From contig JAHEKA010000075.1 in assembly GCA_024638585.1 (NCBI GenBank), forward strand, positions 1 through 8,951: a stretch of 8,951 nt of DNA, written 5' to 3'. The stretch is from Rhodospirillales bacterium (lineage in GTDB: Bacteria; Pseudomonadota; Alphaproteobacteria; SMXQ01). The notes under the pieces are model-generated. The model saw only the letters and a list, made by a program, of their open reading frames with translations. It made no database searches and was not told where the DNA came from. Numbering within the stretch: the stretch's first letter is position 1; the number at the start of each line of letters is the position of its first letter. This document shows positions 1 through 6,369 of the stretch, piece by piece. The translations under genes and the position numbers were made by a program.

Positions 1-1004
1 AGTCGTTTCTCACCGCCATGGTGGCGAGTTATGAGATCTTCGGACGGCTCAACGACGCGGCCCAGCTCAGCCGCCAGGGCTGGGACCAGGGATACGTGAT
101 TTCGATCTCGACGGTGGCGGGGATATGCAACCTGTTGGGGTTGGACCGGGAGACCACCGCCGACGCCATCGGCATCGCCGCGGTCTCCAGCGTCGCGCTC
201 CGGGTCACCCGGTCGGGCGAATTGACGCCCTGGAAGAACGCGGCCACCCCCTATGCCGTGCGCAACGCGGTATTCGGTGCGTTGCTCGCCGCCGAAGGCA
301 TGGCCGGGCCACCGCGCCCCTTCGAAGGACGCGCCGGTTTGTTCGAAAAGGTGACGGGACCGTTCGACATCGCACCCTTCCCCGGCCAGGGCGGACCTGC
401 GCTGATGCCCCGGGTGCAGATCAAGTATTGGCCGATCGAGACCAACGGCCAGGCCGCGGTGTGGGCCGCGCTTGAGCTGCGCGAGAAGATCGCATCGGAC
501 GACATAGAGGACATCGAAGTCTTCACCTCCGCCTTCACCCGCTTCGAGATCGGCAGCGAGCCGGAAAAGTGGGATCCGCAAACCCGGGAGACCGCCGACC
601 ACAGCCTGCCCTACATCTTCGCCAGGACATTCGTGGACGGGGCGCTGACGGTGGCCTCCTTCGAGGAGGGCCCGGTGCGCGATCCGGCGCTCCGGCCCCT
701 GATGGCCAAGATCAAGGTCACCGTGGACGACGACATCGAAGCGGTGCAGGCGGAAAGGGTGATCATGCGGATCGTCATCCGCGCCAATGACGGCCGGAGC
801 GTTGAAAGCGAAATCGTCAATCCCAAGGGGCACCCGGACAATCCCATGAATGACGCCGATGTGGAGGATAAGTTCATCGCCCTGGCCGCGCCCAAGATCG
901 GTGAGGCGCGCTGCCGCGAGGCGCTGGACCGTTGGTGGCAGGCCGAAGCCGCGCCCGACATGGCGGCGCTGATCGGTCTGCTCGATTTCGAAGGCGCGGG
1001 GTGA
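1..1004 (+). CDS. MmgE/PrpD family protein, 5' end outside window
   Basis: Probable cytoplasmic lyase, epimerase or decarboxylase-type enzyme of the MmgE/PrpD family, which includes 2-methylcitrate dehydratase and cis-aconitate decarboxylase. The frame is open from the left edge: codons at 3-17 read S-F-L-T-A before the ATG at 18. That ATG is therefore internal, and roughly the first 110-120 of the usual ~450 residues are missing. Numbering from the ATG at 18, family signs are the opening ASYEIFGRL segment (family members have A-x-YE-x-x-x-RL), the QIKYWPIETNGQ segment around Lys136 (the family's K-x-x-P active-site strand), and the C-terminal NPKGHPDNPM motif followed by a D-A-D-V-E-D-K-F helix. 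The tyrosine/cysteine/histidine residues often following K-x-x-P are replaced here by E-T-N-G-Q, so it need not be a 2-methylcitrate dehydratase. No prpB or prpC is in view. It converges on the hyuB-like gene. Family call is firm; substrate unknown. Confidence 0.9.
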   Translation, partial: SFLTAMVASYEIFGRLNDAAQLSRQGWDQGYVISISTVAGICNLLGLDRETTADAIGIAAVSSVALRVTRSGELTPWKNAATPYAVRNAVFGALLAAEGMAGPPRPFEGRAGLFEKVTGPFDIAPFPGQGGPALMPRVQIKYWPIETNGQAAVWAALELREKIASDDIEDIEVFTSAFTRFEIGSEPEKWDPQTRETADHSLPYIFARTFVDGALTVASFEEGPVRDPALRPLMAKIKVTVDDDIEAVQAERVIMRIVIRANDGRSVESEIVNPKGHPDNPMNDADVEDKFIALAAPKIGEARCREALDRWWQAEAAPDMAALIGLLDFEGAG

Positions 1005-1008
1005 AACC

Positions 1009-2709
1009 TCAGCCGGTGCGGCGGTAATCGGCCCGGGCGGCCTCCGGCGTGACGTAGCCGAGGCGGATGTCCTCGGCGATGGCGGCCCGATCGCGCCGTT
1101 CCGGCGGTCCCCATCCGCCGCCGCCGCCCACCGTGACGATCACGCGGTCGCCGACCTCGAGCGGGTAGCCCTTGTCCTTGCGCAAGGTGACCCGCTCGCC
1201 GGTCTCCGCCTTTTCCACCGTCACCCAGCCCGGTTTGGCGTCCTTGCCTCCGGCCACCCCCCAGGGCGGGCAGTCGACCCGGTCGAACTTCACCACGACA
1301 TGGCAGGGGGCGCCTATGAGATAGGTGTTGACCATGCCCAGGCCCCCCCGCATCTCGCCGGCGCCGCCGGAATCCGGGCGCAGGGCGAGCTCCTCGATCA
1401 GCACGGGATAGAGCGCTTCCTGCAATTCCATGGGGATCAGCTTGGTGTCGCCATGGGCCATGGTGCGAAAGGGCCCGCCCCCGTCGCCCCGGGCGCTGGC
1501 GCCCCAGCCGCCATAGCCGCAGACATGGCAATCGAAAGGCGCCCCCGCTGCGTCCGTCCCGAGAAACCGGAAACCCGCGAAGGTGCCGTAATGGCCGCCG
1601 GTGACCCGGTCCGGGGCGACCTGTTCGAAGGCGCGGATGATGGCGTCGATGATGGTCGGGAAAGGGTGGCCGTAATTGCCCATGGGCGCCGTTGCCGGCG
1701 CGCTCAGCAGCTTGCCTTCGGGTAGGATCAGCTTCAGCGGGCGAAAGGTTCCCTCATTGGCCGGCTCTTCGGCGCCGAGCAGGTATTTGAAGGCGACCCT
1801 CGCGGTGGTCCGTCCGCCGCCGTAGAAGCCTGAATTGATGCAGCCGGGGACGGCGTCGGCCATGTCGGAGTAATCCACCGTAAGTTCGTCGCCGTCGACG
1901 ATGACACGGATCCTGATGGGGACCGGCGTATTCCCCTGGCCGTCATTGTCGAGGAAAGCCTCGGATTCATATGTGCCGTCGGGCATGTCCCGGATGCGCG
2001 CGCGGGTCGCGTTTTCGGACTGGTCGAGAATGTCGGCGACGGCCGCGAGGTAGGTGTCCGTGCCGTAGCGCTCGGCGAGCTCCCGGGTCAGGTCGCGGCC
2101 CAGCAGGCAGCCCGCGAGCTGGGCCTCGATATCCCCCATCAGGGCTTCCGGCGTGCGGGTGTTGTTCTCGATGATCCGGTAGACCTCTTCGATGGGTTCG
2201 CCCTTGGACCACAGTTTGATGGAGCGCAACTGCAGCCCTTCTTCGAAGATGTCGCGTGACCGCGGCACCGATCCGCCGACATCGATCCAGTGCACGTTGA
2301 TGGCGAAGAAGCCGACCAACCGGTCCTCCTCGGGCCCGGCGAAGACCGGTGTGTACATGACCGTGTTGTTGAGATGCTGGCCCTGGATGGCGGCGTGGTT
2401 GCAGAGGATCACATCGCCCGGATGGAGGTTGTCCAATCCATAGGTCGCGATCCCGTCGCGGACGGCCATGCCGACGGAATCGGCGACGAAGATCGGCATG
2501 CCGCCGCGGCACTGGGCGATGGATTCGCCATCCGGGCCGACCAGGCCGACGGCGAAATCGCGGTACTCGTAGATATAGGGGCTGAAGGCGGTGCGCGTGA
2601 TGTTGGCGTCGATCTGATCGGTCACGGATACGACACCGTGGCGGATGACCTCAAGTGTGATCGGGTCCACCCCGCTCCGCCCCACCCCGGCTTGTTCCGC
2701 TGTATCCAT
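1009..2709 (-). CDS. Hydantoinase B/oxoprolinase family protein (HyuB-like)
   Basis: A 566-residue protein of the HyuB family, the B subunit of ATP-dependent N-methylhydantoinases, 5-oxoprolinases and acetone/acetophenone carboxylase-type enzymes. The N-terminal DPITLEVIRHG is the family's signature opening. Next come HPGDVILCNHAAIQGQHLNN (residues 96-115), then H140-W-I-D143-V-G-G, the conserved H-x-x-D-x-GG stretch. A glycine-rich core follows, and the end is GGGGGWGPPERRD with a GYVTPEAARADY tail, the standard HyuB ending. Length matches the family (~550-590). I chose the ATG at 2709 because the family homology begins right after it and a GAGGGAAAGG ribosome site lies just upstream. The frame stays open to 2877, but that stretch is low-complexity and overlaps the upstream gene. 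The usual N-D-P-x-x-G-G-T-H segment reads N-H-A-A-I-Q-G-Q-H here. No HyuA partner is visible. Probably co-transcribed with the desaturase gene, 94 bp upstream. Substrate unknown. Confidence 0.93.
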   Translation of the reverse strand: MDTAEQAGVGRSGVDPITLEVIRHGVVSVTDQIDANITRTAFSPYIYEYRDFAVGLVGPDGESIAQCRGGMPIFVADSVGMAVRDGIATYGLDNLHPGDVILCNHAAIQGQHLNNTVMYTPVFAGPEEDRLVGFFAINVHWIDVGGSVPRSRDIFEEGLQLRSIKLWSKGEPIEEVYRIIENNTRTPEALMGDIEAQLAGCLLGRDLTRELAERYGTDTYLAAVADILDQSENATRARIRDMPDGTYESEAFLDNDGQGNTPVPIRIRVIVDGDELTVDYSDMADAVPGCINSGFYGGGRTTARVAFKYLLGAEEPANEGTFRPLKLILPEGKLLSAPATAPMGNYGHPFPTIIDAIIRAFEQVAPDRVTGGHYGTFAGFRFLGTDAAGAPFDCHVCGYGGWGASARGDGGGPFRTMAHGDTKLIPMELQEALYPVLIEELALRPDSGGAGEMRGGLGMVNTYLIGAPCHVVVKFDRVDCPPWGVAGGKDAKPGWVTVEKAETGERVTLRKDKGYPLEVGDRVIVTVGGGGGWGPPERRDRAAIAEDIRLGYVTPEAARADYRRTG

Positions 2710-2713
2710 TTCG

Positions 2714-2723
2714 CCTTTCCCTC
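2714..2723 (-). promoter_or_regulatory. Ribosome binding site of the hyuB-like gene
   Basis: On the minus strand this reads GAGGGAAAGG, with its GGAAAGG part 4 nt and its GAGGG part 9 nt from the ATG at 2709. It decides the start in favour of 2709 over the more upstream codon at 2877. Confidence 0.7.
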
Positions 2724-2803
2724 TGCCGGGCGCCGTTCCGCCGCGACCGGCGCCATTGTCCGGGCGCGCGTGCGATATGGCAAGGGGATGGGCCTTTGGG
2801 GCC

Positions 2804-3721
2804 TCAGTCCCCCCGCGGAGGCAATGGGGTGTCGTCGGTGGAACCGGCGAGGGCGGGCAGCGGCTCGCCCGCATCACCGCCCAGCCAGGTGAAGGGCGCG
2901 CGCAATTGGCCGGCCAGGGTTTCCGGCATGACGCGGTCGATGCCGATATCGGCGGGCGGTCGACGGGCCGGCAGGTAATAGGTGCGGAACAGGATGTCCA
3001 TGAACATCAGGTTCTCGCCGTAATTGGTGTTGCCCTCGGCCGGTATCCGGGAATGGTGCCAGCGGTGAAGTTCCGGCGTGTTGAACACCAGGTTCAGCCA
3101 TCCGCCGCGCATGTCCACGTTGCAATGGGTCAGGATGCCGATGAAGGCGGTGATCGCGGCGACCCAAAGGAAGATCTCCTTGGGCGCTCCGGCGAGATAG
3201 AGAAGCGGCTGGCTGAGGGCGATCGAGGCCATGGTGTCGACGAAATGGAAGCGCCCGGTGTTGACGATCCAGAGCCGGGTCACGCTGTGATGGACTGAAT
3301 GGAAGCACCACAGCTTGGGCCATTCATGGGCCAGCCGATGGGCGAAGTAGAGGCCGCATTCGGCGATGACGAGACCGAGGATCACCTGGCCCGCGAGCGG
3401 CCAGGCCGAGGGCCACAGCCCGGCGGGCTCCGGATCGACCGTCTGGGCAATGCCCATGGCGACCACCGCGGCCGCGGCGATCTGCACGAGGCCTTTATTG
3501 AGCAGCGTATGGCCGAGATCGGCGCCGATCTGGCCGTCATTGGCGAGCCACCGGCGCTCATGGGGCAGGACGCGTTCCAGAGCGAACAGGCAGACGCCCA
3601 GGCCCAGGTAGATCAGGTTGAAGTAGACGATGGGATAATCGCTCTGGAGCGCCAGGTGGTTGAGGGCGACGCAACCGAAAAACAGCCCCGGCCACAGGAC
3701 GTAGGTTATTGCCCGCTTCAT
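2804..3721 (-). CDS. Sterol desaturase/fatty acid hydroxylase family membrane protein
   Basis: A 305-residue integral membrane di-iron oxygenase-type protein. Members of this superfamily hydroxylate or desaturate lipid-like substrates (sterols, fatty acyl chains, carotenoids, alkylglycerols) at the membrane. The histidine clusters that bind the two irons are all present: H128-R-L-A-H132 (HX3H), H141-S-V-H144-H145 (HX2HH) and H219-R-W-H222-H223 (HX2HH), plus H159 and H199 in family-typical places. Hydrophobic segments lie at about residues 5-25, 30-48, 75-92, 108-126, 162-178 and 182-200. The C-terminal ~25 residues are Pro/Gly/Asp-rich and probably a flexible cytoplasmic tail. The ATG at 3721 is the first plausible start before the first membrane segment. 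The upstream frame is open to 3844 but is Arg-rich and unlike a protein. The start has only a weak GGGG element as ribosome site. First gene of the minus-strand unit leading to the hyuB-like gene. The specific lipid substrate cannot be told. Confidence 0.9.
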   Translation of the reverse strand: MKRAITYVLWPGLFFGCVALNHLALQSDYPIVYFNLIYLGLGVCLFALERVLPHERRWLANDGQIGADLGHTLLNKGLVQIAAAAVVAMGIAQTVDPEPAGLWPSAWPLAGQVILGLVIAECGLYFAHRLAHEWPKLWCFHSVHHSVTRLWIVNTGRFHFVDTMASIALSQPLLYLAGAPKEIFLWVAAITAFIGILTHCNVDMRGGWLNLVFNTPELHRWHHSRIPAEGNTNYGENLMFMDILFRTYYLPARRPPADIGIDRVMPETLAGQLRAPFTWLGGDAGEPLPALAGSTDDTPLPPRGD

Positions 3722-3826
3722 GCACCGGACCCCGCGGTGGCGCGTCTGCGGGCCGCTCCGATTTGGGCGGTCCTTCTTTTCCTCTTGTAACGCAGGTTGG
3801 TCACGGACGATTCTAAAACCCCTATC

Positions 3827-3842
3827 GGCGGCGCGGGCCGCC
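3827..3842. repeat. Perfect inverted repeat GGCGGC-n4-GCCGCC
   Basis: A 6-bp stem GGCGGC (3827-3832) and GCCGCC (3837-3842) with a 4-nt loop GCGG, in the divergent intergenic region 106 bp upstream of the desaturase start. No T-run follows on either strand, so it is not a standard terminator. It may be an operator half-site pair or a chance GC-rich palindrome. Confidence 0.35.
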
Positions 3843-4047
3843 ACAATCTACTGATATTCTGTCCCCTCTGCCGTCGCTGCCTGCGGCCACGGGCGTGCCG
3901 GCGGCGTGATCGGCGCGCCATTAAACACAAATGTTGCCGCCGACGCCAGGAAACACTCCCGCCAATTGGTTCACATTCGACTAACGCGTCGTCCTGCTTT
4001 TCCGTTCCGAGGAAGACAGGCGCGCAGCTGTCTGCCAGACTGTTTCC

Positions 4048-4070
4048 GCGGTCCGGCCCCGGGGGACCGC
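4048..4070 (+). repeat. Hairpin in the leader of the alpha/beta hydrolase gene
   Basis: Perfect 7-bp inverted repeat GCGGTCC (4048-4054) and GGACCGC (4064-4070) around a 9-nt GC-rich loop. It ends 12 nt before the hydrolase ribosome site (4083-4090). As RNA it would be a very stable stem just upstream of the translation start. As DNA it would be a 23-bp palindromic operator candidate. No T-run follows, so it is not an intrinsic terminator. Confidence 0.45.
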
Positions 4071-4082
4071 AGCCGAACCGGC

Positions 4083-4090
4083 GGGAGAGG
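4083..4090 (+). promoter_or_regulatory. Ribosome binding site of the alpha/beta hydrolase gene
   Basis: GGGAGAGG, 6 nt before the ATG at 4097. It fixes the start there rather than at the far upstream in-frame GTG at 3797. Confidence 0.75.
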
Positions 4091-4096
4091 TGCAAT

Positions 4097-5215
4097 ATGA
4101 CCGACAACACCGGCCCATCGGGCGCCTGGAGCGGCGACCTCGTCATCGCCAAGCAGGGAGGCCTCTATGTCGGCGGCCGCTACCACGAGGTGCCTCGGGA
4201 CGCCGGCGAAACCGGCCGTGTCATGGCGGGGCAAGCCTATGTCGAATATCAGATCCCGGCGCACCGGCGCCATGAACTGCCCATCGTCATGATCCCGGGC
4301 GGTTGTCAGAGCGGCACCTGCTTCACCCAGACGCCGGACGGGCGCGACGGCTGGGCCCAGTATTTCCTGCGCGAAGGCTATGCGGTATACATCCTGGACC
4401 AGCCCGGCCGCGGGCGCTCCGCCCACCATCCCGAGATCCAGGGCGCCGTGAGGGACGGCACGGCGGAGGCGGTGTCGCGGACCTTCACCGCCCCCGCCCG
4501 CTTTGGTCTCTATCCCCAGGCCGAGCGCCACAGCCAATGGCCCGGAAGCGGTGAGCCGGGCGATCCGGTGTTCGATGCCTTCTATGCCTCGCAACTCAAC
4601 AACCTGGTAGACCGCAAGGTCATTCAACACGACAATCAGGCCGCCGGCGCCGCGCTGTTGGATGAGATCGGCCCCGCCATCCTGATGACCCATTCCCAGT
4701 CCGGCACCTTTGGTTGGCTGATCGCCGACGCCCGGCCCAACCTGGTCAAGGCCATCGTTGCCGTGGAGCCGGGCTGCGCGGTCGGGTTCATCGAGCCCAT
4801 CGGCCCGCCCGACTGGTTCGAATATTCCCCTGTCGCCCGGATCTGGGGGCTCGCCAGCATCCCCTTGACCTACGATCCGCCGGTCTCCGACCCGGCGGAG
4901 CTCGATTTCGTCCTGGCGGACGAAGCCGACGCACCGGGCCTTGCGCGGTGCTGGCTGCAGGCGGAACCGGCGCGGAAGCTCGCCAACCTCGCCGGCTTGC
5001 CGGTTGCCGTGGTCTCGGCGGAAGCCTCGTTCCACAGCGCCTATGATCCGAACACTGCGAAGTTCTTGGCACAGGCGGGGGTGGCGGCGGAGTATGTCAG
5101 CCTGGCCGATGCGGGGATACATGGCAACGGCCACATGATGATGCTGGAACAGAACAGCGACGAGATCGCCGCCCTGATCGATGGCTGGATCCAGGAGAAT
5201 GTCGCCGGCGCGTAA
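4097..5215 (+). CDS. Alpha/beta hydrolase (probable esterase/lipase-like)
   Basis: A 372-residue cytoplasmic hydrolase; no signal peptide is seen. In order: a strand and oxyanion turn IVMIPGGCQSGTCF (63-76); a DQPGRGRS strand-loop (101-108), the counterpart of D-x-x-G-x-G-x-S in the fold; a cap-like insertion at about 110-190; the nucleophile elbow ILMTHSQSG (195-203), in which Ser200 is the probable nucleophile; LPVAVVSAEASF (301-312), where the acid residue usually follows; and GIHGNGHMMM (340-349) with His346 as the probable catalytic histidine. The elbow has Thr and Ser where glycines are usual (small-H-S-x-small), a variant seen in one branch of the family. Glu309 or Glu224 are candidates for the acid. 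The upstream in-frame extension to 3797 is Arg/Cys-rich and rejected. Same strand as the TPAT transporter genes, 161 bp before them, so it may serve the imported compound, but a separate promoter is possible. Substrate not identifiable. Confidence 0.9.
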   Translation: MTDNTGPSGAWSGDLVIAKQGGLYVGGRYHEVPRDAGETGRVMAGQAYVEYQIPAHRRHELPIVMIPGGCQSGTCFTQTPDGRDGWAQYFLREGYAVYILDQPGRGRSAHHPEIQGAVRDGTAEAVSRTFTAPARFGLYPQAERHSQWPGSGEPGDPVFDAFYASQLNNLVDRKVIQHDNQAAGAALLDEIGPAILMTHSQSGTFGWLIADARPNLVKAIVAVEPGCAVGFIEPIGPPDWFEYSPVARIWGLASIPLTYDPPVSDPAELDFVLADEADAPGLARCWLQAEPARKLANLAGLPVAVVSAEASFHSAYDPNTAKFLAQAGVAAEYVSLADAGIHGNGHMMMLEQNSDEIAALIDGWIQENVAGA

Positions 5216-5227
5216 CCTCTCAAGGGC

Positions 5228-5259
5228 GAAATCTTGCATCCCGTTAAAGGAAATCTTGC
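5228..5259 (+). repeat. 10-bp direct repeat upstream of the TPAT operon
   Basis: GAAATCTTGC occurs at 5228-5237 and again, identical, at 5250-5259. The start-to-start distance is 22 bp, about two helical turns, so both copies face the same side of the DNA. It lies between the hydrolase stop and the tatT start and is AT-richer than its surroundings. It is a candidate binding site for a dimeric regulator, or may contain promoter elements. No clear sigma-70 or sigma-54 promoter could be fixed beside it. Confidence 0.45.
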
Positions 5260-5359
5260 CCTCCTGGGGGTAGACCAAGTATTGACTTGCGGCATCCCGA
5301 CGGGCCGCGGCATTGATTTCGTCGGGCTCGGCCGGGGTCTTCAGTGCCCCGGAGGGGGA

Positions 5360-5377
5360 ATGGAAAGAGGACGATGA
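5360..5377 (+). promoter_or_regulatory. Possible five-codon leader mini-ORF before tatT
   Basis: ATG at 5360 is preceded by GGAGGGGG (5351-5358) and encodes M-E-R-G-R, then TGA at 5375-5377. The stop overlaps the ATG at 5377 by one base (TGATG), the arrangement used for translational coupling. The AGAGG ribosome site for tatT (5366-5370) lies inside it. It could raise tatT translation by re-initiation, or it could be chance in a purine-rich leader. Confidence 0.3.
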
Positions 5378-6369
5378 TGAACGGAGATCACTGGCCGCTT
5401 TTTCTCGGCAAGGGGATTGGTTCCAAGAGCGGCGGGATCGGAAACGCGATATCCGGCCGCTGGGCGGCGCTTGTCCTTATTCTCGCCTTGTCCCTTGGCG
5501 GCTGCTCCGTCCAGAAACTCGCCGTCGACGTGGTGGGCGATGCCATGACCGGCGACAGCACCGCGTTCACCGGCGATGACGATCCAGAACTGATCCGCGA
5601 GGCACTGCCCTTCGGCCTCAAGACCTATGAGAGCATGCTGGAGGTTTCGCCCGAACACGAGGGCCTTCTTCTGGCTTCGGCGCGAGGGTTCACGGTCTAC
5701 GCCTACCTGTTGCAGCGCGAGGCGGACGAGCTGGGCGAGGGGCGGCTGAATGATGCCCGAAAGAAACGGGTGCGGGCGCGCAAGCTCTATCTGCGCGGCC
5801 GGGATTACGGCATGCGCGCCCTGGAGGCGACCCATCCCGGGTTCGCGGCACTTTTACGGACCGACCGCGCCAAGGCGCTGGCCGCCACCACCCGTGACGA
5901 CCTGGCGCTGCTCTATTGGACCGGGTCGGCATGGGCCGGGGCGTTGAGCGCGCGGAAGGACGATCTCAACCTGATGGCGGAACTGCCCTTGGCCGGCGCC
6001 CTGGTGCGGCGCGTCTTGGTGCTGGATGAAAGCTTCGACCATGGCGCCGCCCATGATTTCTTCATCAGTTACGAAGCGGGGCGACCGGGCGGCTCCATGA
6101 AAAAGGCCCGGGAGCATTATGAAAAGGCGCGGGCGTTTGCCAAGGGACGCCGCGCATCGATTCACGTCAACCTGGCCGAGGCGGTGTCCGTGCCCGAGCA
6201 GAAACTTGCCGAGTTCAAGGCGCTGCTTGCCAGGGCCAAGGCCCAGGATGCGGACGCCTATAAGCCGCTGCGCCTTTCCAACGTGCTGGCGCGCCGCAGG
6301 GCGCTTTGGCTGGAGAGCCGCATTCCCGATCTGTTCGTCGATGCCAATGTCGCGGAGGCCCCCCGATGA
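5377..6369 (+). CDS. tatT: TatT-family lipoprotein of a TPAT (TRAP-associated) transporter
   Basis: A 330-residue protein of the TRAP transporter TatT-component family (type: Treponema pallidum Tp0956), a helical TPR-like partner of TRAP binding proteins. A hydrophobic stretch RWAALVLILALSL (28-40) leads to the lipobox L-G-G-C43, so the mature ~288-residue protein should be lipid-anchored in the periplasm. The signal has an unusually long n-region (~27 residues), and no later start codon exists. Family features: ALPFGLKTYESML (76-88), SPEHEGLLLASARGF (91-105), the basic helix RKKRVRARKLYLRG, WTGSAWAGAL (181-190), and the C-terminal RPGGSMKKAREHYEKA (236-251) with the VNLAEAVSVPEQ segment. I chose the ATG at 5377 (AGAGG 6 nt upstream); the adjacent ATG at 5374 is equally in frame, and a GTG at 5344 is less likely. 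It overlaps the next gene by ATGA. By analogy with T. pallidum, it likely forms a complex with the binding protein and shuttles ligand. Confidence 0.9.
   Translation: MNGDHWPLFLGKGIGSKSGGIGNAISGRWAALVLILALSLGGCSVQKLAVDVVGDAMTGDSTAFTGDDDPELIREALPFGLKTYESMLEVSPEHEGLLLASARGFTVYAYLLQREADELGEGRLNDARKKRVRARKLYLRGRDYGMRALEATHPGFAALLRTDRAKALAATTRDDLALLYWTGSAWAGALSARKDDLNLMAELPLAGALVRRVLVLDESFDHGAAHDFFISYEAGRPGGSMKKAREHYEKARAFAKGRRASIHVNLAEAVSVPEQKLAEFKALLARAKAQDADAYKPLRLSNVLARRRALWLESRIPDLFVDANVAEAPR
6354..6358 (+). promoter_or_regulatory. Ribosome binding site of the TatP gene
   Basis: GGAGG sits inside the last codons of tatT, 7 nt before the ATG at 6366. It fixes the binding-protein start at the ATGA overlap rather than the earlier in-frame codon at 6306, and implies coupled translation. 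Confidence 0.75.

Larger units (their letters stand above)
3722..4096. other. Divergent intergenic region, 375 bp, no gene seen
   Basis: It separates the minus-strand desaturase start from the plus-strand hydrolase start and should hold promoters for both. Frames open across it are rich in Arg, Cys and Pro and have no recognisable motif, so I read it as non-coding. It contains two GC-rich perfect inverted repeats, listed separately, and an AT-richer stretch at about 3918-3985. A TAGAAT hexamer on the minus strand (3815-3810) resembles a -10 box for the desaturase, but no convincing -35 box lies at proper spacing. A purine-rich minus-strand stretch at 3769-3786 looks like a ribosome site but has no start codon after it. 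Confidence 0.7.

Noticed and set aside
18..20. ATG at 18 as the true start of the MmgE/PrpD gene
   Set aside because: The frame is open to the left edge, and the residues after it match the interior of the family, about 110-120 residues in.
611..1531. Minus-strand open frame spanning the PrpD/HyuB junction
   Set aside because: It crosses the ends of two well-supported genes in another frame and is Arg/Gly-rich without motifs.
2797..2812. Possible GGGG/CCCC terminator hairpin at the desaturase 3' end
   Set aside because: Only a 4-bp homopolymeric stem and no T-run on the minus strand.
2710..2877. 56-residue N-terminal extension of the HyuB-like protein
   Set aside because: Pro/Gly/Arg-rich, no family homology, overlaps the desaturase 3' end, while a ribosome site and the conserved N-terminus support 2709.
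3797..4096. 100-residue N-terminal extension of the alpha/beta hydrolase
   Set aside because: Arg/Cys-rich and unlike a protein domain; a good ribosome site precedes the ATG at 4097.
5221..5262. Possible intrinsic terminator after the hydrolase gene (AGGGC/GCCCT)
   Set aside because: A 5-bp stem with a 30-nt loop and no T-run; not a credible terminator.
3971..5278. Minus-strand open frame (435 codons) opposite the alpha/beta hydrolase
   Set aside because: No family motif, and it covers a well-supported plus-strand gene; explained by GC-rich codon bias.
5282..5317. TTGACT as a -35 box for the TPAT operon
   Set aside because: At 16-18 bp spacing the sequence is GC-rich and has no -10-like hexamer; the nearest one is about 25 bp away.
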